Part shown: piece after piece, positions 1-12,116 of the stretch
Numbering within the stretch: the stretch's first letter is position 1
Layout: every line of letters starts with the position of its first letter
Source of the DNA: Cerrena zonata
Lineage: Eukaryota > Basidiomycota > Agaricomycetes > Polyporales > Cerrenaceae
Reading direction: 5' to 3'
NCBI GenBank assembly: GCA_038087015.1
Contig: JASBNA010000084.1
Span: 1 to 64,000, forward strand
Length of the DNA: 64,000 nucleotides
Position numbers and translations under genes: made by a program
Notes under the pieces: model-generated
What the model was told of the DNA's origin: nothing
The model's input: only the letters and a program-made list of their open reading frames with translations
Database searches by the model: none

Positions 1-1904
1 GCTTGGTATGCAATTTGGTCTAAATAAATAGGATGACGAGGATACTGACTATTTGCCTAGTATTTGGTACGGGGTACAAGCGAGTATCGGAGGAAATTGT
101 GTTTTAGTGATGCTTCGGTCAATGTGGCCGAGTGTCAACGATATACGTGGGTCTACACAAGTCACTACGATTATTGATTATTGAAGCGGTTGTTTTCTTT
201 AGCTAACTCTATGCCTGCGTCTTCCGGGACAAATACACGGGACTTCATGTGTTTCTTCCTCTTTTGGCTCATCTCACTTCCCGCGATTTGGTTCCCCATC
301 CACAAAATGTAAGTACATGAAGTTGTCATTCCAACTATCTCTTAACAACAGTCATAAACGTCACCCCTAGCCGCCATCTCTTTACGGTCAAGGCTGTTGT
401 GGCTCCCGCGGCAGGCATTACCTTCTTCATCTGGTGCATAGTAAAGGCCCATGGAGTCGGACCTATCATTCATCAACCTTCCCAGCAGCACGGACCAGCT
501 CTGGGGTGGGCGATGGTTTCTAGTCTGATGTCGTGTATCAGTAACATGGCTACTCTCGTTACGTGGGTGAAGCAGTCTCTATCTTCCTATGAAATTGACT
601 GAATCGTTGCTGCTCAGAAATGCTCCAGATTTTGCTTCTCGTGCAAAGTATCCAGCGGCTGCTGGTCTTCCGCAGCTCATTTCTGTCCCACTAGGCTTCT
701 CGATCGTCAGTTTCGTCGGCATCATTGTCAGTTCATCCTCTCAGACGATTTTTGGGGAGGCAATTTGGTCCCCCATTGATCTACTTGGACGATTCTTGGA
801 TAACAATCCCTCTCATGCAACTCGCTTCGGAGTAGGTATTTTCGAAGTGCACCCTACAAGACATCCCATTTAATCATTTCTTTAGGTGTGGTTTATCTCT
901 GCGTCTTTCATCATAGCTCAGGTTCGTGCAGTTCACATCTTATTACATCTTGAATGTTTCCAACTAATCTCCGTGATTGACAGCTTGGGTAAGGGTCAAT
1001 TATCACGGACAACATAACGGACCTAACTTACTGATCATCAAATAGGACCAACATCTCTGCCAACTCGATCAGCGCTGGTTGTGATCTTACAGCCTTATTT
1101 CCTAGGTTCCTCGTACGTGTCATATTCCACTCCGGTAAGCTATATTTAATATTGAAGACCCCATTTCTGTTTTTAGAATATTCGTCGCGGAGGATTCATC
1201 GCCGCGATCGTTGGATTGTGCATGTTGCCATGGAATCTTTTGAAGAGCAGCAACAGTTTCACGTCTTACCTGTCTGCATACTCCGTCTTCCTCAGTTCGA
1301 TCGCTGGTGTCATGGTACGGTTCGATCCTTCTTTCAATCATGGTTGATGATGACGAATTGAATTGCGTTTAGATTACTGACTACTATGTAATCCGAAAGG
1401 GTCATTATCGACTCAAAGATCTCTATTCCCCCAAAAAGGACGGCTGGTACTATTACACTTACGGTGTAAACTTCAGGTATGGCTACTATATGCTCCATCG
1501 TTCATATTCTGACTGCAATTAAACAAACAGAGCCTATGCAGCTTATATCGCTGGCATTCTCATCAACGTTGTAGGATTCGCAGGAGCTAGTAAGTTGTTG
1601 TTTTCCAATGATCTGGTGTCTCTCGCTCAATCACTATCACTTCAAAACTCTAGCGGGACGCTCCGTTCCCTTGGCAGCTACTCGGATCTACCAAATGTCC
1701 TTCTTCACTGGCTTCGGAGTGTCAGCGATAGTCTACTACATCCTGAACCTGCTCTACCCAGCAGCTGGAGCAGCATCAACATTCCAAGAAGTTGATCTCA
1801 GTGCCGAAGAAGATCTTGACGTTTCACGACAGATCCACGTTGAAAGTGATGGTGATAGTGATTTCAAGAAGGAAGCTGTCACAGAGGACGTTCGGACCGT
1901 CTGA
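1..1904 (+). CDS. NCS1-family nucleobase/nucleoside permease, 5' part outside window
   Basis: This is a proton-coupled plasma-membrane permease of the NCS1 family (fungal Fur4/Dal4/Fcy2 type: uracil, allantoin, cytosine-purine or related substrates); the substrate cannot be assigned. The window opens on the last 5 nt of an exon, an intron runs 6-60, and the next exon reads [12 protein letters not shown] and then LRSMWPS, a hallmark of the family. Later exons give [30 protein letters not shown] and [18 protein letters not shown] with hydrophobic membrane helices, then about six further short exons. The last exon ends in a hydrophilic acidic tail (DLSAEEDLD...VTEDVRTV) with the stop at 1902-1904. 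I saw no in-frame break in the exons followed. The N-terminal third lies outside the window. It converges on the PFK-2 gene with about 130 bp between the stops. Confidence 0.85.
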
Positions 1905-2032
1905 TTGTTCGTTTCACGAGCCCAATTACATATAGTTCATTCATTACTGAATTTGTATGAAAATTGATGTACAATACAAAGATTCCGCTGCTCCTTTCCA
2001 AAAGAATATGATTACAATTGCAAACATGAACT

Positions 2033-4002
2033 CTATGCCGCTTCGATAGTTTCCGCGATTTGAGGCCTTCTCTTGCCCTTAGTATCCTCTGCATAGTTCT
2101 CATAGAAATTATGCTCATCTTTCCCGCCACCGCCACCGTTTTCACTACGTCCAGGTCCGTCCCAGAAATGGTATGCTTGACTGTGAACACCGTAAGATGT
2201 TGGGACAACTTCAATTAAGTCACCTCGTGCGACCTCAATGGCAGGAATTTCAGAGGCAGGAAGACCAATCAAGTAGGCGAGCATGCATCGGATGACGGAC
2301 GCATGCCCGATGATGAGCAAATCTTCCTGCTCTCGCTCGAGTTCGACAAGTGTCGGTTCGAGGCGAACTATAGTGGTAGAACGAGATATTTGAATATTCA
2401 ATGGATCGATAGAACGGATGCAACATACCACACAAGTCGTGATAACTCTCAGCTCTGGGAGCACGATACGCGTATGGATCATTGACGAATCTCTCCCACT
2501 CGTCTGGATAATACTTCCTCACTAGGTCAGGAGTCAATCCATCCCAAACACCAGGATTGATTTCCGACATTTGAGGTTTCTCTATAACCTTGACGGTTGG
2601 CGTTGTTCCTTTATCTTTATCGCCTCCTGTCATGTTCAGGAATGGCCAGGCAGTGTGGTGTGAACGTCTTCGAGCCGAGGTCCATATCTATACCGAAAGG
2701 ATTCGAGATATATCTTGTTGTTAGGATGAGTTACGAAATGGGATACGTACGACTAAGCGACGATCTTCGCCTTCCATGCCCCGCTGCTTCAGGGACTGAG
2801 CACGACGATCAAGGACGAATTCTTTGAGCCGTTCTGAGTATTCCCAACCCGGTGGAGATAGGTCCGAGTCTGCCTTATACGAGTGTTCAATAAGCGATTG
2901 TCCCGACTACAGATTGAGGTGCAAGGTGAGTACGTGTATACACTGGAAGGATGATCACATACCCGTGCAAAGTATATTGTCCTGAATCTGTTGTGAATGT
3001 TCATAAGGAAGAAGACGATCCTCGACTATTTTTCAATTTAGTGCTTCGATATATGAACATCAACTGATATTGCTTGCCTGGAGATAACCATGAATATACT
3101 ACAAGGGTCGTTAGCGAGTTGGAGAAGTAGAGAGCTCAGAGACAAGCCTACGTTGACCATGATCCTCTCCCCTACCTATAAAGTCGTCAATAATTGTCCT
3201 AATATTCAACCATCATCGACATACATTGATGATGCGGATGTAAGGCCAAGTCATTTCTTCGACGGGTTCATAATGTTGTTCGTGATCACGAATACGTGTG
3301 TAATAGTCGCTGACTGCTTTCTCGGGGTCCCATCCTCGATACTTTGGAAAACAAAGTCATAGTGATCAGCCGTTTATGCAACGGCAAACCTACGAAGTGG
3401 TTGCGTACGTCAGGAGAAGAAATCTTAACACTACGAATGTTGGCCATGATGATTTCCTCGTTATCGCATAACGATTCTGCACACGTAAATTGTTCAGAGG
3501 TAGTACTCATATATAGGAAATGCAACTGACCAAGCATGACAACATGAATACCTTCTTTGTCGAACTTCTCTGCGAGAGTATGCCTACGTTCCCGAGTTCC
3601 ATTATTGGCATCGTAGATGATCACTTGGCCACCTGAATTGAAGAAATCCCATATCAACTGTTCACAACCGTCTTGGATCTTCTTCCTAAGCGCGAGAGTC
3701 TCGGGGCTCTTTTCGCCTACTCGAGACGATGTCATTAGATATTATACATACGCTATATGTTATAAGCTATAGATACCAAGGGTAAAATAGTCTGGAGGCA
3801 GTTTCTGTGCCCCTCCGAGGACCTTGCGGCGATAATCACCCAAGGAGATCACCTGAGTCTTAACACCAGTCCATCGCAGGTATCGTTCGAGAGCTCTTGA
3901 GATGTGTGTCTTGCCTCTAGCGGGAAGACCGACTGTAATCACTAGAATCTTTCCGGCGTGGAACAGCAGCCCAGAGGCTGTAGTATATAATGGTGCGACC
4001 AT
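2033..4002 (-). CDS. 6-phosphofructo-2-kinase / fructose-2,6-bisphosphatase, probably kinase only
   Basis: This is a cytosolic enzyme that makes (and in bifunctional members degrades) fructose-2,6-bisphosphate, the activator of phosphofructokinase-1. The start is the ATG at 4002 in a good context (ACCATGG). The Walker A loop is GLPARGKT at residues 25-32, followed by ISRALERYLRW and GDYRRKVLGG, which are typical of the kinase domain. Several exons later come NTNVR-type kinase sequence, then the phosphatase domain with YKADSDLSPPGWEYSERL, VWTSARRRSHHTAWPF, EINPGVWDGLT and LLIIGHASVIRCMLAYL. The C-terminal tail is hydrophilic. The phosphatase RHG motif reads ARSGQSLIEH across an intron, so the phosphohistidine is replaced by Ser. 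Yeast PFK26 is known to have a Ser there and to be essentially a kinase. About ten exons; borders are approximate. Confidence 0.88.
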
Positions 4003-4357
4003 GGTGGTCTAGGTTTAAGGTGTTTTATCAAATTGATCTAATCTTATCCATATCCCCTTCAAGTTCAAGATACTGCCATGTGATATTTTTCGTTTTATTT
4101 TATTTTGCAATTGACCAACGTTCATAATTCGTTCAGGAACACCTTTCAAGGAAAGTAAATATGGTTATAGCAATTGAAACATGAAGGCAATCACAGCCGA
4201 AGCCTCGCGGACAGCTGATCCGAAGATTTCTTGTCGAAAACTCCAAATCCCCACGACACACGAAACTTTGAGGGCCCAGTGTTCGTAAAGGGTCAATATG
4301 ACGTTTCTTCCTCCTGAAGATAATGTAGGATAAATTTTCTAGAACTGATGCACAGGA

Positions 4358-4378
4358 ATCCTTGCATCCGAACTCCAT
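4358..4378 (+). promoter_or_regulatory. Promoter segment conserved between the two MFS paralogues (copy 1)
   Basis: The sequence CTTGCATCCGAACTCCAT lies about 55 nt before the start codon. A near-identical CTTGCATCCGAGCTCCAT lies about 113 nt before the second paralogue (9006-9025). Both are preceded by related TTCTAGAAC / TTCTGGAAC sequence. It is either shared ancestry of the duplicated promoter or a retained regulatory or transcription-start element; the sequence alone cannot tell. Confidence 0.5.
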
Positions 4379-4432
4379 TTATACAGCACGAGCTCTCTGT
4401 TTTACCCTAACTCTCTTGATTTCCAGATCATC

Positions 4433-6625
4433 ATGACTCATTCACCTCGTACTTCCCTAGAGGCAATTCAAAGGTCGAACACTAAATCGACACCCATCCC
4501 ACGTATTCTCGTCGCAGACAATGAGGCTGCTACTTCATCCAGTGTCGACTTAAGCAAAAGCCTTGCTATCGATTCTGCTCTAGAAGTCGATGCAGACGGT
4601 GTTCTGCCTCCTCCTCCATCTTCAGACCGCATCCGGAGGCGATCTGAGCTTCGCCAAAAGCCCGTGTTTACAGGCGAGGAATTCGAACTACCGGTTCTCC
4701 CATCACTCCCTGAGGGTCTCCAGACCCCCCCTCTTCAGGTCCATGCCAGTGGAATAGCACCTGGACACGATGACATTGAGCTCGCATCAGGGTTTCCCAG
4801 TACTACTGCCTCATCGGTTCACATGGAAGACACCAGCTCGACAGCCCCAGTTCTCTCTCCAGCTGAAAAGGCCCAGCATCGTTGGAAAGGACGTCTGCAT
4901 TTCTTTGCTTTGTGCTACTGTACCATCCTCCAAGGTTGGAATGATGGTTCGACTGGGCCTCTTCTCCCCACCATCCAACGATACCACAATGTAAGAGCAT
5001 TGCGTCAGAGTAAGTATTGATCTTTGGCATGAGTTGACATAATTACAGATCGGCTTCGCCATCGTTTCCCTTCTATTCATATTCAACTGCATCGTAAGCT
5101 TATTCCATTATCATCTCTGTCCTTCTAGTCATCTATAACACACAAAGGGCTTTGTGAGTGGAGCCATGATGAACGTATACCTCAACGACCGCCTTGGGTT
5201 CGGGAAGGTATGCCGATTATGGAGCTCTCTTTGCCGTTCTCTGAGTAATCCTTCCACAGGTCATTGTTCTTGGTTAGTCCAACTGCCCCCGAGATAGAAG
5301 CAGAAGTTTCATAACACATTCGGTATTCAGGTGCGGCTTGTCAGCTTGGCGCATATGTTATTCTTAGCCCAGGAGGCCCTTTCCCTACGATGTGCATCGC
5401 GTTCAGCCTGGCCGGTTTCGGCATTGCCCTCCAAAATGCACAAGCAAATGGCTTCGTGGGGAACCTTAAAAACGCGCAGGCAAAGTTTGGCTTCTTACAC
5501 GGCTCGTACGGTATGGCTATTCATATTCAAGTCCCGACTTGTTAACCGACTTGACTCCTTGAACAAGGACTGGGCGCGTTTATAGCACCGTTAGTCGCTA
5601 CAAACTTTGCTACCAAAGAGCGATGGTATTTCCACTACTTGATCTCTGCTGCCATCGGAATTTCAACTACAGCCGTCTTACTCTATGTGTTCCGCTTGAA
5701 GAACCAAGATGGTAAGTTACCTTCGACGTCCTCGTCGTATCATATGTTTGAATCCCGTTTATACGTTAGACATTATGGTGGAGGCTGGTCACGCAGTAGC
5801 TGAAGTCGACAACACCAGGGAAAACAAATACAAGCAGATATTTGGTCTCAGAACTGTACATCTATTGTCGATTTGGGCATTGATTTATGTCGGTGTGGAA
5901 GTTACGTTGGGTGGTAGGTTTCTTCCCATCCTGCACTTCTTGCTTTACTGATGGTGAGACATGCAGGCTGGATCGTTACGTTTATCGAGCAGAAGCGAGG
6001 AGGGGGTACCTCGGCTGGTTACATTTCCTCTGGTTTCTTCGGGGGACTCATGCTTGGGCGCATTGCCCTTATATGGCTCAACCGCAAGGTGTGTTAACTC
6101 TTCTATTTTCCATGCTCCCGTATATGACCGTGTATTGACGGTGCGTTGAAGGTTGGGGAACGCCGCATTATGTTCATTTATGCGTTCCTTGCTATTCAGT
6201 ACGTTACAATTTCTTCCCTTGTACTGTCCTTATTCTTAGACCCTCCTCCGTCGCAGACTGGAAGTCACCGTCTGGGTTGTTCCTTCCCTCATTGAGAACG
6301 CCGTCGCTATTTCATGCATCGGCTTCCTATTGGGACCGATGTATCCAATTCTCATGAGTTACTGCACCCAAATTCTTCCCAGATGGCTCCTCACAGGGTG
6401 TGTCGGCTGGATTGGTAGTTTCGGACAAACTGGTTCTGCTGCGTTGCCCTTTGCGACTGGCTTGCTTGCCTCTAAATTTGGTATTGGCTCATTGCAACCT
6501 TTGTAAGTTCTTTCGCTCACGACACTTCTTACTCGTGCTAACTGATTTTTTTTAGTGTTGTGTCAATGATGTCTACGATGATTCTTCTCTGGGCTTTCGT
6601 TCCAAGAGTCCGACGTGTTGATTGA
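4433..6625 (+). CDS. MFS transporter, tandem copy 1
   Basis: This is a multi-pass transporter of the major facilitator superfamily, probably plasma membrane, substrate unknown. It resembles fungal FHS/Bsc6-like members, but I hold that lightly. About 145 hydrophilic N-terminal residues rich in Ser, Pro and Glu precede HFFALCYCTILQGWNDGSTG. Membrane segments follow in short exons: IGFAIVSLLFIFNCI, GFVSGAMMNVYLNDRLGFGK, GPFPTMCIAFSLAGFGIALQ, HLLSIWALIYVGVEVTLGG, SSGFFGGLMLGRIALIWLN, CIGFLLGPMYPILMSYC and PFATGLLASKFGIGSLQP. It ends FVPRVRRVD-stop at 6623-6625. No frame break was found. It is very similar along its length to the gene at 9138-11422, including the N-terminal tail, so the pair is a tandem duplication with an ALYREF-like gene between. 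Copy 1 lacks one intron that copy 2 has, at the GFFGG codons. Confidence 0.87.
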
Positions 6626-7235
6626 GAACATGCATTCTGCTTATATCTTTTGCTGCCCATATCTTTGTCACTGCTTTACATAGTTAAAAACACTTGTCTC
6701 CACGGGGAGCCATACCTTTCTTTTCCCTATATTTTTCTCAATTTCCTCCTAGCTTCTGCATCGATGAGATTTCCGCTGTAAAAATCCAGTATCACATAGA
6801 CTTGTCTGTATAGCATGTTTCCAAAATGTAAATATACTCTTCTATACGATGTCATTGCCCTTATTGAAGTAGGTATGAACTTCCGATGGAGCTCTGTTTA
6901 ATCACGAATGAGTTCGAGATTTCCACAGAGGAATGTGTACATGCAAGATTGGTCGCAGTTATTGAGGCTGCCAAAGATCATGAATAAGGCGATGGATATA
7001 AATCATATATGAGGATTTCCATCGAATTGGAATGTATTATTTAGACTACAACTAGAATATAACGTTCCGAGATGGAAAGTAAGCCTGGACATATGTGGAA
7101 ACTTGTGAGATTTCCCGAGATCGTGGTATTGTAAAAACGCAGAAAAGCTGTACGAAGTGATAGCCAAAAGCAAGAGAGCAAGAGAGAAATTGAACACTAA
7201 AGAGTTCCGGTGCTTCAATCCTAGAACGAGAAGCG
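6626..7235. other. Intergenic, convergent 3' ends
   Basis: This lies between the stop of MFS copy 1 and the stop of the ALYREF-like gene on the other strand. It presumably holds both 3' UTRs. Open frames here look like non-coding antisense sequence and no further gene was seen. Confidence 0.6.
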
Positions 7236-8131
7236 TCACGAGCCAGCCGCCGCCAGATCGCTATCGGCATGCGCTCGATAGTCTTCCATCTCCCGATCCA
7301 GGGTTTCTCTATCAACTTTTTGTCGCGCACCAGCTTTCTTCAGTCGTCTTGGGCCTTTCTTTTGTCGTACTGATTTCTTCGGGTTAGCTGGCATGAGACG
7401 AGGCGCAAGAGGAGCTGCTGCCTTTTGTGCAGCGGCTTGTTGCTTTTTGGGAGCCCTATCAAGAAGAGAGGATAAAATAGGTAATTATTGGAGTGAGCAG
7501 CAATGTACGCACGTCGGGGGAGCTGCAGCTGCTTTTGGTGGCACCACTCCACCAAGTCGCTGAAGCAATGAGGGAACAGGGGCCTTTTCAGGAGCCCTGG
7601 GTTTATCGTCTTCATCTTTCACAATTTCGATCTTTATTGGTCGTCCTATATCGCAAGGAAGTATGAGGCGTAAAGTGAGGCAAAGTCCTGTCCGAAGTAG
7701 CACTAGGTACTTACGTCCATCCACTATCTTGCCATTATACTTGGCCCTCGCGAGTGCAGCATCTCCAGGTCTTTGGAAAGATACCACAGCCATTCCCTTT
7801 GACCTCGCTTGAGAATTATACACGACAAACACGTCCTTCACAGGCCCCACGGTCTTCGAGAATAGTTGCTGCAACAGAGGATCCATTGGAGTTGAGAATG
7901 TGATTGCAAATGGGAAGACGTCGCCTAGAGATTTCAGAGAAGTAGAGAAGAGCAGAACTCACTTCGACCTCCTCTTCGGCCACATCCAAAGGTAATCTAC
8001 TCAATAATATCTTAGATCCTTGCTCAGGAACTTTCTTTCCTGGAGCTGGAGCTGCCGGGTTGTTGACACGCCACGCAGGTGCGGCATGACCTGGCTGGTT
8101 CCCTAGAAGCTGTCGCTTGGAGCTATGATAG
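7236..8131 (-). CDS. ALYREF/Yra1-like RNA-binding mRNA export adaptor (5' end unresolved)
   Basis: This is a nuclear protein of the THO/TREX pathway that packages spliced mRNA and hands it to the export receptor. One RRM is visible: KILLSRLPLDVAEEEVE (RNP2 strand), then an intron, then ELFSKTVGPVKDVFVVYN and SKGMAVVSFQRPGDAALARA (RNP1 region) and KYNGKIVDGR, and after another intron RPIKIEIVKDEDD. The C-terminal part is Ala/Pro/Lys rich (KAAAAPPT, APKKQQAAAQKAAAP, KKSVRQKKGPRRLKK). It ends with the family signature LDREMEDYRAHADSDL and a stop at 7236-7238. The exon containing the stop joins in phase through a donor near 7512. Sequence upstream of SSKRQLLGNQPGH stays open to about 8131 but lacks an ATG, so at least one 5' exon is missing from this model. 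Confidence 0.8.
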
Positions 8132-9137
8132 TTATTGAATCGATTGTGTTGTGCGTGCTAATGGTTTTAGATCAAGTTGAGTTGTGAAACATGTACATGA
8201 GGCTGGAAGCGTAGGTTTATACGAAGTCTCGGTATTTGCCGAACTATGACAATGTAATGAGTACTTTGACTTTGAACCGTGAAGCTTTGAAGCTTTGAAG
8301 TTAGACGATGTACATAGCACTAGTACTGTAGTGTTCATGATACTCATGTTTTCGGTCGAGAGGATCCTTTAACCTGCTTCAGGCCAGACTGCGGTCTGTG
8401 TCGCTCCTTACTGTAAGTATCTCGGACGCGACCTCCATCGCATTCAAGTTCAACCAAGTTGACTCATTGCCGCATTGCCATGGTACGGCGAATTGTCGGA
8501 AATTTTTATGTTTGCAACTGATAGTACTAAGTGTACCACAGTGCACGTTTGAAGTTTGCACGGCACAATAGATATTTCAAGAAAAACATATGGTTGTCGT
8601 ACGGATCATACTGCAGCATGGGACCCAATGGCAAGGCACCGTCTTACCCAATCCCCATCCTGAATACTTAACACAACCCTAGCCTGTGAGTCTCCAAACT
8701 CGTGAGACGGAGCGGGGACTGGCAAGTAAGTAAACGTTCATGAAAGTTGTATTCGCATAGACTATAGATAGACTAAGACTGCCTCGTGGTAAAAATCAAG
8801 GCGTTTACGTTATAGGCCGCCTCGCAGAGCTGATAAACACTTTGTTCTCATCGACCAATCCAGATCAACACGACGTACAAAAGTCTGAGATCCGAGAGCT
8901 CGTAGGGTCACAAAGAGGGTAAAGATGACGTCTAGATATCTTAAAGATAATTGCGATAGACTTTCTGGAACGGACCGATCACCGATTTATCGTGCTTTGT
9001 ATTGGTTCTTGCATCCGAGCTCCATGTTCTAGATTCTATGTTCTAAAACCTATCAGTCCGCGGAGAGATGGAAATTTACAAAACTGGGAACATTTCCTGC
9101 GTAAATCTCTTCCTCTTCCCCCCTTCTCCCCCCTACC
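8132..9137. other. Intergenic, divergent promoter region
   Basis: This is upstream of both the ALYREF-like gene (-) and MFS copy 2 (+). It must contain the missing first exon of the former. There is a short tandem repeat of GAAGCTTT near 8281-8300. The conserved MFS promoter segment is at 9006-9025. No other gene seen. Confidence 0.5.
9006..9025 (+). promoter_or_regulatory. Promoter segment conserved between the two MFS paralogues (copy 2)
   Basis: TTCTTGCATCCGAGCTCCAT matches the segment upstream of MFS copy 1 with one or two differences. It sits about 113 nt before the start codon, and a pyrimidine-rich CTTCCTCTTCCCCCCTTCTC tract lies between it and the ATG. Confidence 0.5.
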
Positions 9138-11422
9138 ATGACCCACTCACTACCTCGCACCTCTCTCTCAGACCCACTCAAAATGTCGGATGCTGCTCCG
9201 ACCACCATTCCTCGCATTCTCGTTGGTAACAACGAGAACGCTACTTCATCTAGTATCGAATTAAGCAAGGGGCTTGCTGTTGAATCCGCTCTAGAGGTTG
9301 ACTCTGACAACACTCTACCCCCTCCACCGTCCTCGGAACGCATCCGGAGACGATCTGAGCTCCGTCAGAAACCCGTGTTCACAGGCGAGGAGTTTGAGCT
9401 CCCCGTTCTCCCAACACTCCCTGAAGGTCCTCAGACTCCTCCTCTCCAAGGCCGTGCTAGTGGTACAGTGTTCGCAGCCGACCCATCCACTGGTTGGTCT
9501 ACTGCTCAGGATGTCGAACTCGCCTCTGGTTTGCCCAGCACCACTGCTTCTTCTGTTCGACTAGAAGAAGATACCAGCTCCACGGCTCCGGTCCTATCTC
9601 CAGCTGAGAAGGCTAACCATCGTTCGAAGGGTCGCCAGCACTTCGCTGCCTTGTGCTATTGTATTCTCCTCGAAGGTTGGAATGATGGCTCTACCGGACC
9701 TCTTCTCCCTACTATCCAACGATACTACAATGTAAGCGTGTTGCGTTAGAGTAAGTATTGCAGTTCGGCATCGATTGACGCAATTGCAGCTCGGTTTCGC
9801 CCTCGTCTCTCTCTTGTTTGTATTCAACTGCATCGTAAGCTTATTTCCTTATCATTGTTGATCCTTCTAGTTATCTATAACCTCCGAAGGGTTTCGTGAG
9901 CGGTGCTATGATGAACGTTTATCTTAACGACCGTTTTGGGTTCGGAAAGGTACGCCGAACATCGAAGTCACTATTCTATCTTCTAATCAGTCTTCTGTTC
10001 TCAGGTCGTCGTGTTTGGTCAGTGAAGCCGCTCCTGAGATAGAGGCCGAAGCCTGACAATGTGTTCGATTTTTAGGATCCGTTCTGCAGCTCGGTGCCTA
10101 TGTAATGCTCAGTCCCGGCGGCCCTTTCCCGGTTATGTGTGCAGCATTCTGCTTTGCGGGCTTCGGCATCTCCCTCCAAAATGCCCAGGCGAACGGTTTC
10201 GTCGGCAATCTCAAAAACGCGCAAACGAACTTCGGCTTCTTGCATGGTTCTTACGGTATGTGTCTGAACCTTCTTACTCCACATTGTCTCAACGTCTGGA
10301 TAAGGTTTGGGAGCATTTATTGCACCATTGGTCGCTACAAACTTCGCTACTAAGGAGCGATGGTACTTCCATTACTTGATTTCCGCCGCCATTGGAGTAT
10401 CCAACACCGCCATACTGGCCTATGTCTTCCGTCTGAAGAACCAAGATGGTCAGAGTTTCTATTACGAACATGTCACATTCGTTGAACATTTCGTTTTATC
10501 ACATTAGACATCATGGCTGAAGCTGGCCATGCGGCGTGTGAAGTTGACAACACCAGGGAAAACAAATACAGACAGATCTTTGGTCTCAAAACCGTACACT
10601 TGTTGTCAATTTGGTCATTAATTTACGTCGGTGTCGAGGTCACATTGGGTGGTAAGTATTCTACATGTCCGCAGTTTTCCAGGTCTCTGATGGTCCGAAA
10701 TAAAAGGCTGGATCGTTACGTTCATCGAGCAAAAGCGCGGAGGAGGTGCTTCGGCCGGTTACATCTCGTCTGGCTTCTTCGGAGGTAGGTTATGTTCCGA
10801 GAGACGCGAACAGGCAGCTGATCACTACTACGTAGGCCTTATGCTTGGACGTGTTGCTCTCATATGGCTCAATCGCAAGGTGTGTGAACTTTTGTGTTTT
10901 ACAAGTCCCTGTTTACCTCCGAGTTCTGACAAAGTGCTATAGATTGGCGAACGCCGCATTATGTTTATTTACGCCCTCCTTGCTATTCAGTAGGTCATCA
11001 GACGTACTAAAAGTTGTCAAATCATTCTCACATTTCTGTGTAGATTGGAAGTTACCATCTGGGTTGTTCCGTCCCTCATCGAAAACGCGCTTGCCATTGC
11101 CTGCATCGGGTTCCTCCTTGGTCCGATGTATCCCATTCTCATGAGCTATTGCACTCAAGTGCTACCCAAATGGCTTCTCACAGGATGTGTTGGCTGGATT
11201 GGTGGTTTCGGCCAAGCTGGTTCGGCCGTTTTGCCCTTCGCGACTGGCTTGCTTGCCTCGAAGTTTGGCATCGGCTCATTGCAACCTTTGTAAGTTCTTC
11301 TCACTCTTGCCAATCTAGTCAGAATTACAATGCTCATATCTTCCTTTCAAAGCGTCGTCTCGATGATGTCCACCATGGTTGTCCTGTGGGCTTTCGTTCC
11401 CCGTGTCCGTCGCGTTGATTAA
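9138..11422 (+). CDS. MFS transporter, tandem copy 2
   Basis: This is the second member of the tandem MFS pair; role and substrate are the same unknown as for copy 1. The start ACCATG at 9138 is followed by a long hydrophilic N-terminus like that of copy 1 (IPRILVGNNENATSSS, PVFTGEEFELPVLPTLPEGP), with a short insertion around VFAADPSTGWSTAQ. Membrane exons are collinear with copy 1: FAALCYCILLEGWNDGSTG, FVSGAMMNVYLNDRFGFGK, HLLSIWSLIYVGVEVTLGG, MYPILMSYCTQVLPKW, PFATGLLASKFGIGSLQP. It ends FVPRVRRVD-stop. An extra 51-bp intron (10785-10835) splits the GFFGG codons. No break was seen. Third positions are more C/G-rich than in copy 1. Confidence 0.87.
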
Positions 11423-11762
11423 TGTTTTATCGAATAATCGGTATTCAATGTTCCTGGTCTTTCCTCTTCTCGGTCTCATATTTGGTTGGTTTCTTGTCCA
11501 TAATGGTTATCACGCGAAATTATCTGCTTTATCCTGCTTTATCTCTCCCCTAGACTTCCTTCATTTCTCAATGCCTTCCTTTGTCCTCTTACTGTCACAT
11601 CGTATCAACGAGCCTGGACGCTCAATGTAGAATCTCATCACCATAGACTTCCCTGTACCTTCTGTTCACATAGAGTTTACGATTTGAATGTTCTGTCACG
11701 AAATGTTACAAATTATGATTACGAAGGTCCCCTCCCAAATCGCGTATGACGGGATGCCATTT

Positions 11763-12116
11763 TCAGGGTTTCCTATCACCCTGTACAGCTGCTCGTACAT
11801 CTTTCGACGCCATCCGGGCATCAGATTCTCCACTTTGAAGGCCTGCACCTTGACCTTGTTTTTCTATTGAAAAACAGATGGTTAGGATTATCGGTAACGA
11901 ATGAAATTGTGGGTAAACCATACTGTATATCGATGCAGATCCTTCCTCAGATTTGACTTGCTTTCCAGCAACATACATGTACCCCAAGGTCGCCACACAG
12001 CCTGTAACTGTGGCAATCGCCTGTACATACCAGTATTAGTTATAATCATTCCTTCGACACCTAACTTCAACCGTCAACGAACGTACCAAGAAACGTCCAG
12101 ATGGGTTTGAGGCCAT
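11763..12116 (-). CDS. Small single-span membrane protein, unknown
   Basis: Not recognised. Three exons join in phase (12116-12087, 12020-11924, 11863-11763) to give 75 residues. The N-terminus MASNPSGRFL leads into a hydrophobic stretch AIATVTGCVATLGYMYVAG and then a hydrophilic tail rich in Lys, Glu, Gln and Gly (KQVKSEEGSASIY, GLQSGESDARMASKD, VQGDRKP). The intron borders are canonical (GTACGT...ACAG; GTATGG...ATAG), which supports a real gene over a chance ORF. It could be a small mitochondrial or ER membrane protein, but I see no diagnostic motif. It converges on MFS copy 2, about 340 bp away. Confidence 0.6.
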
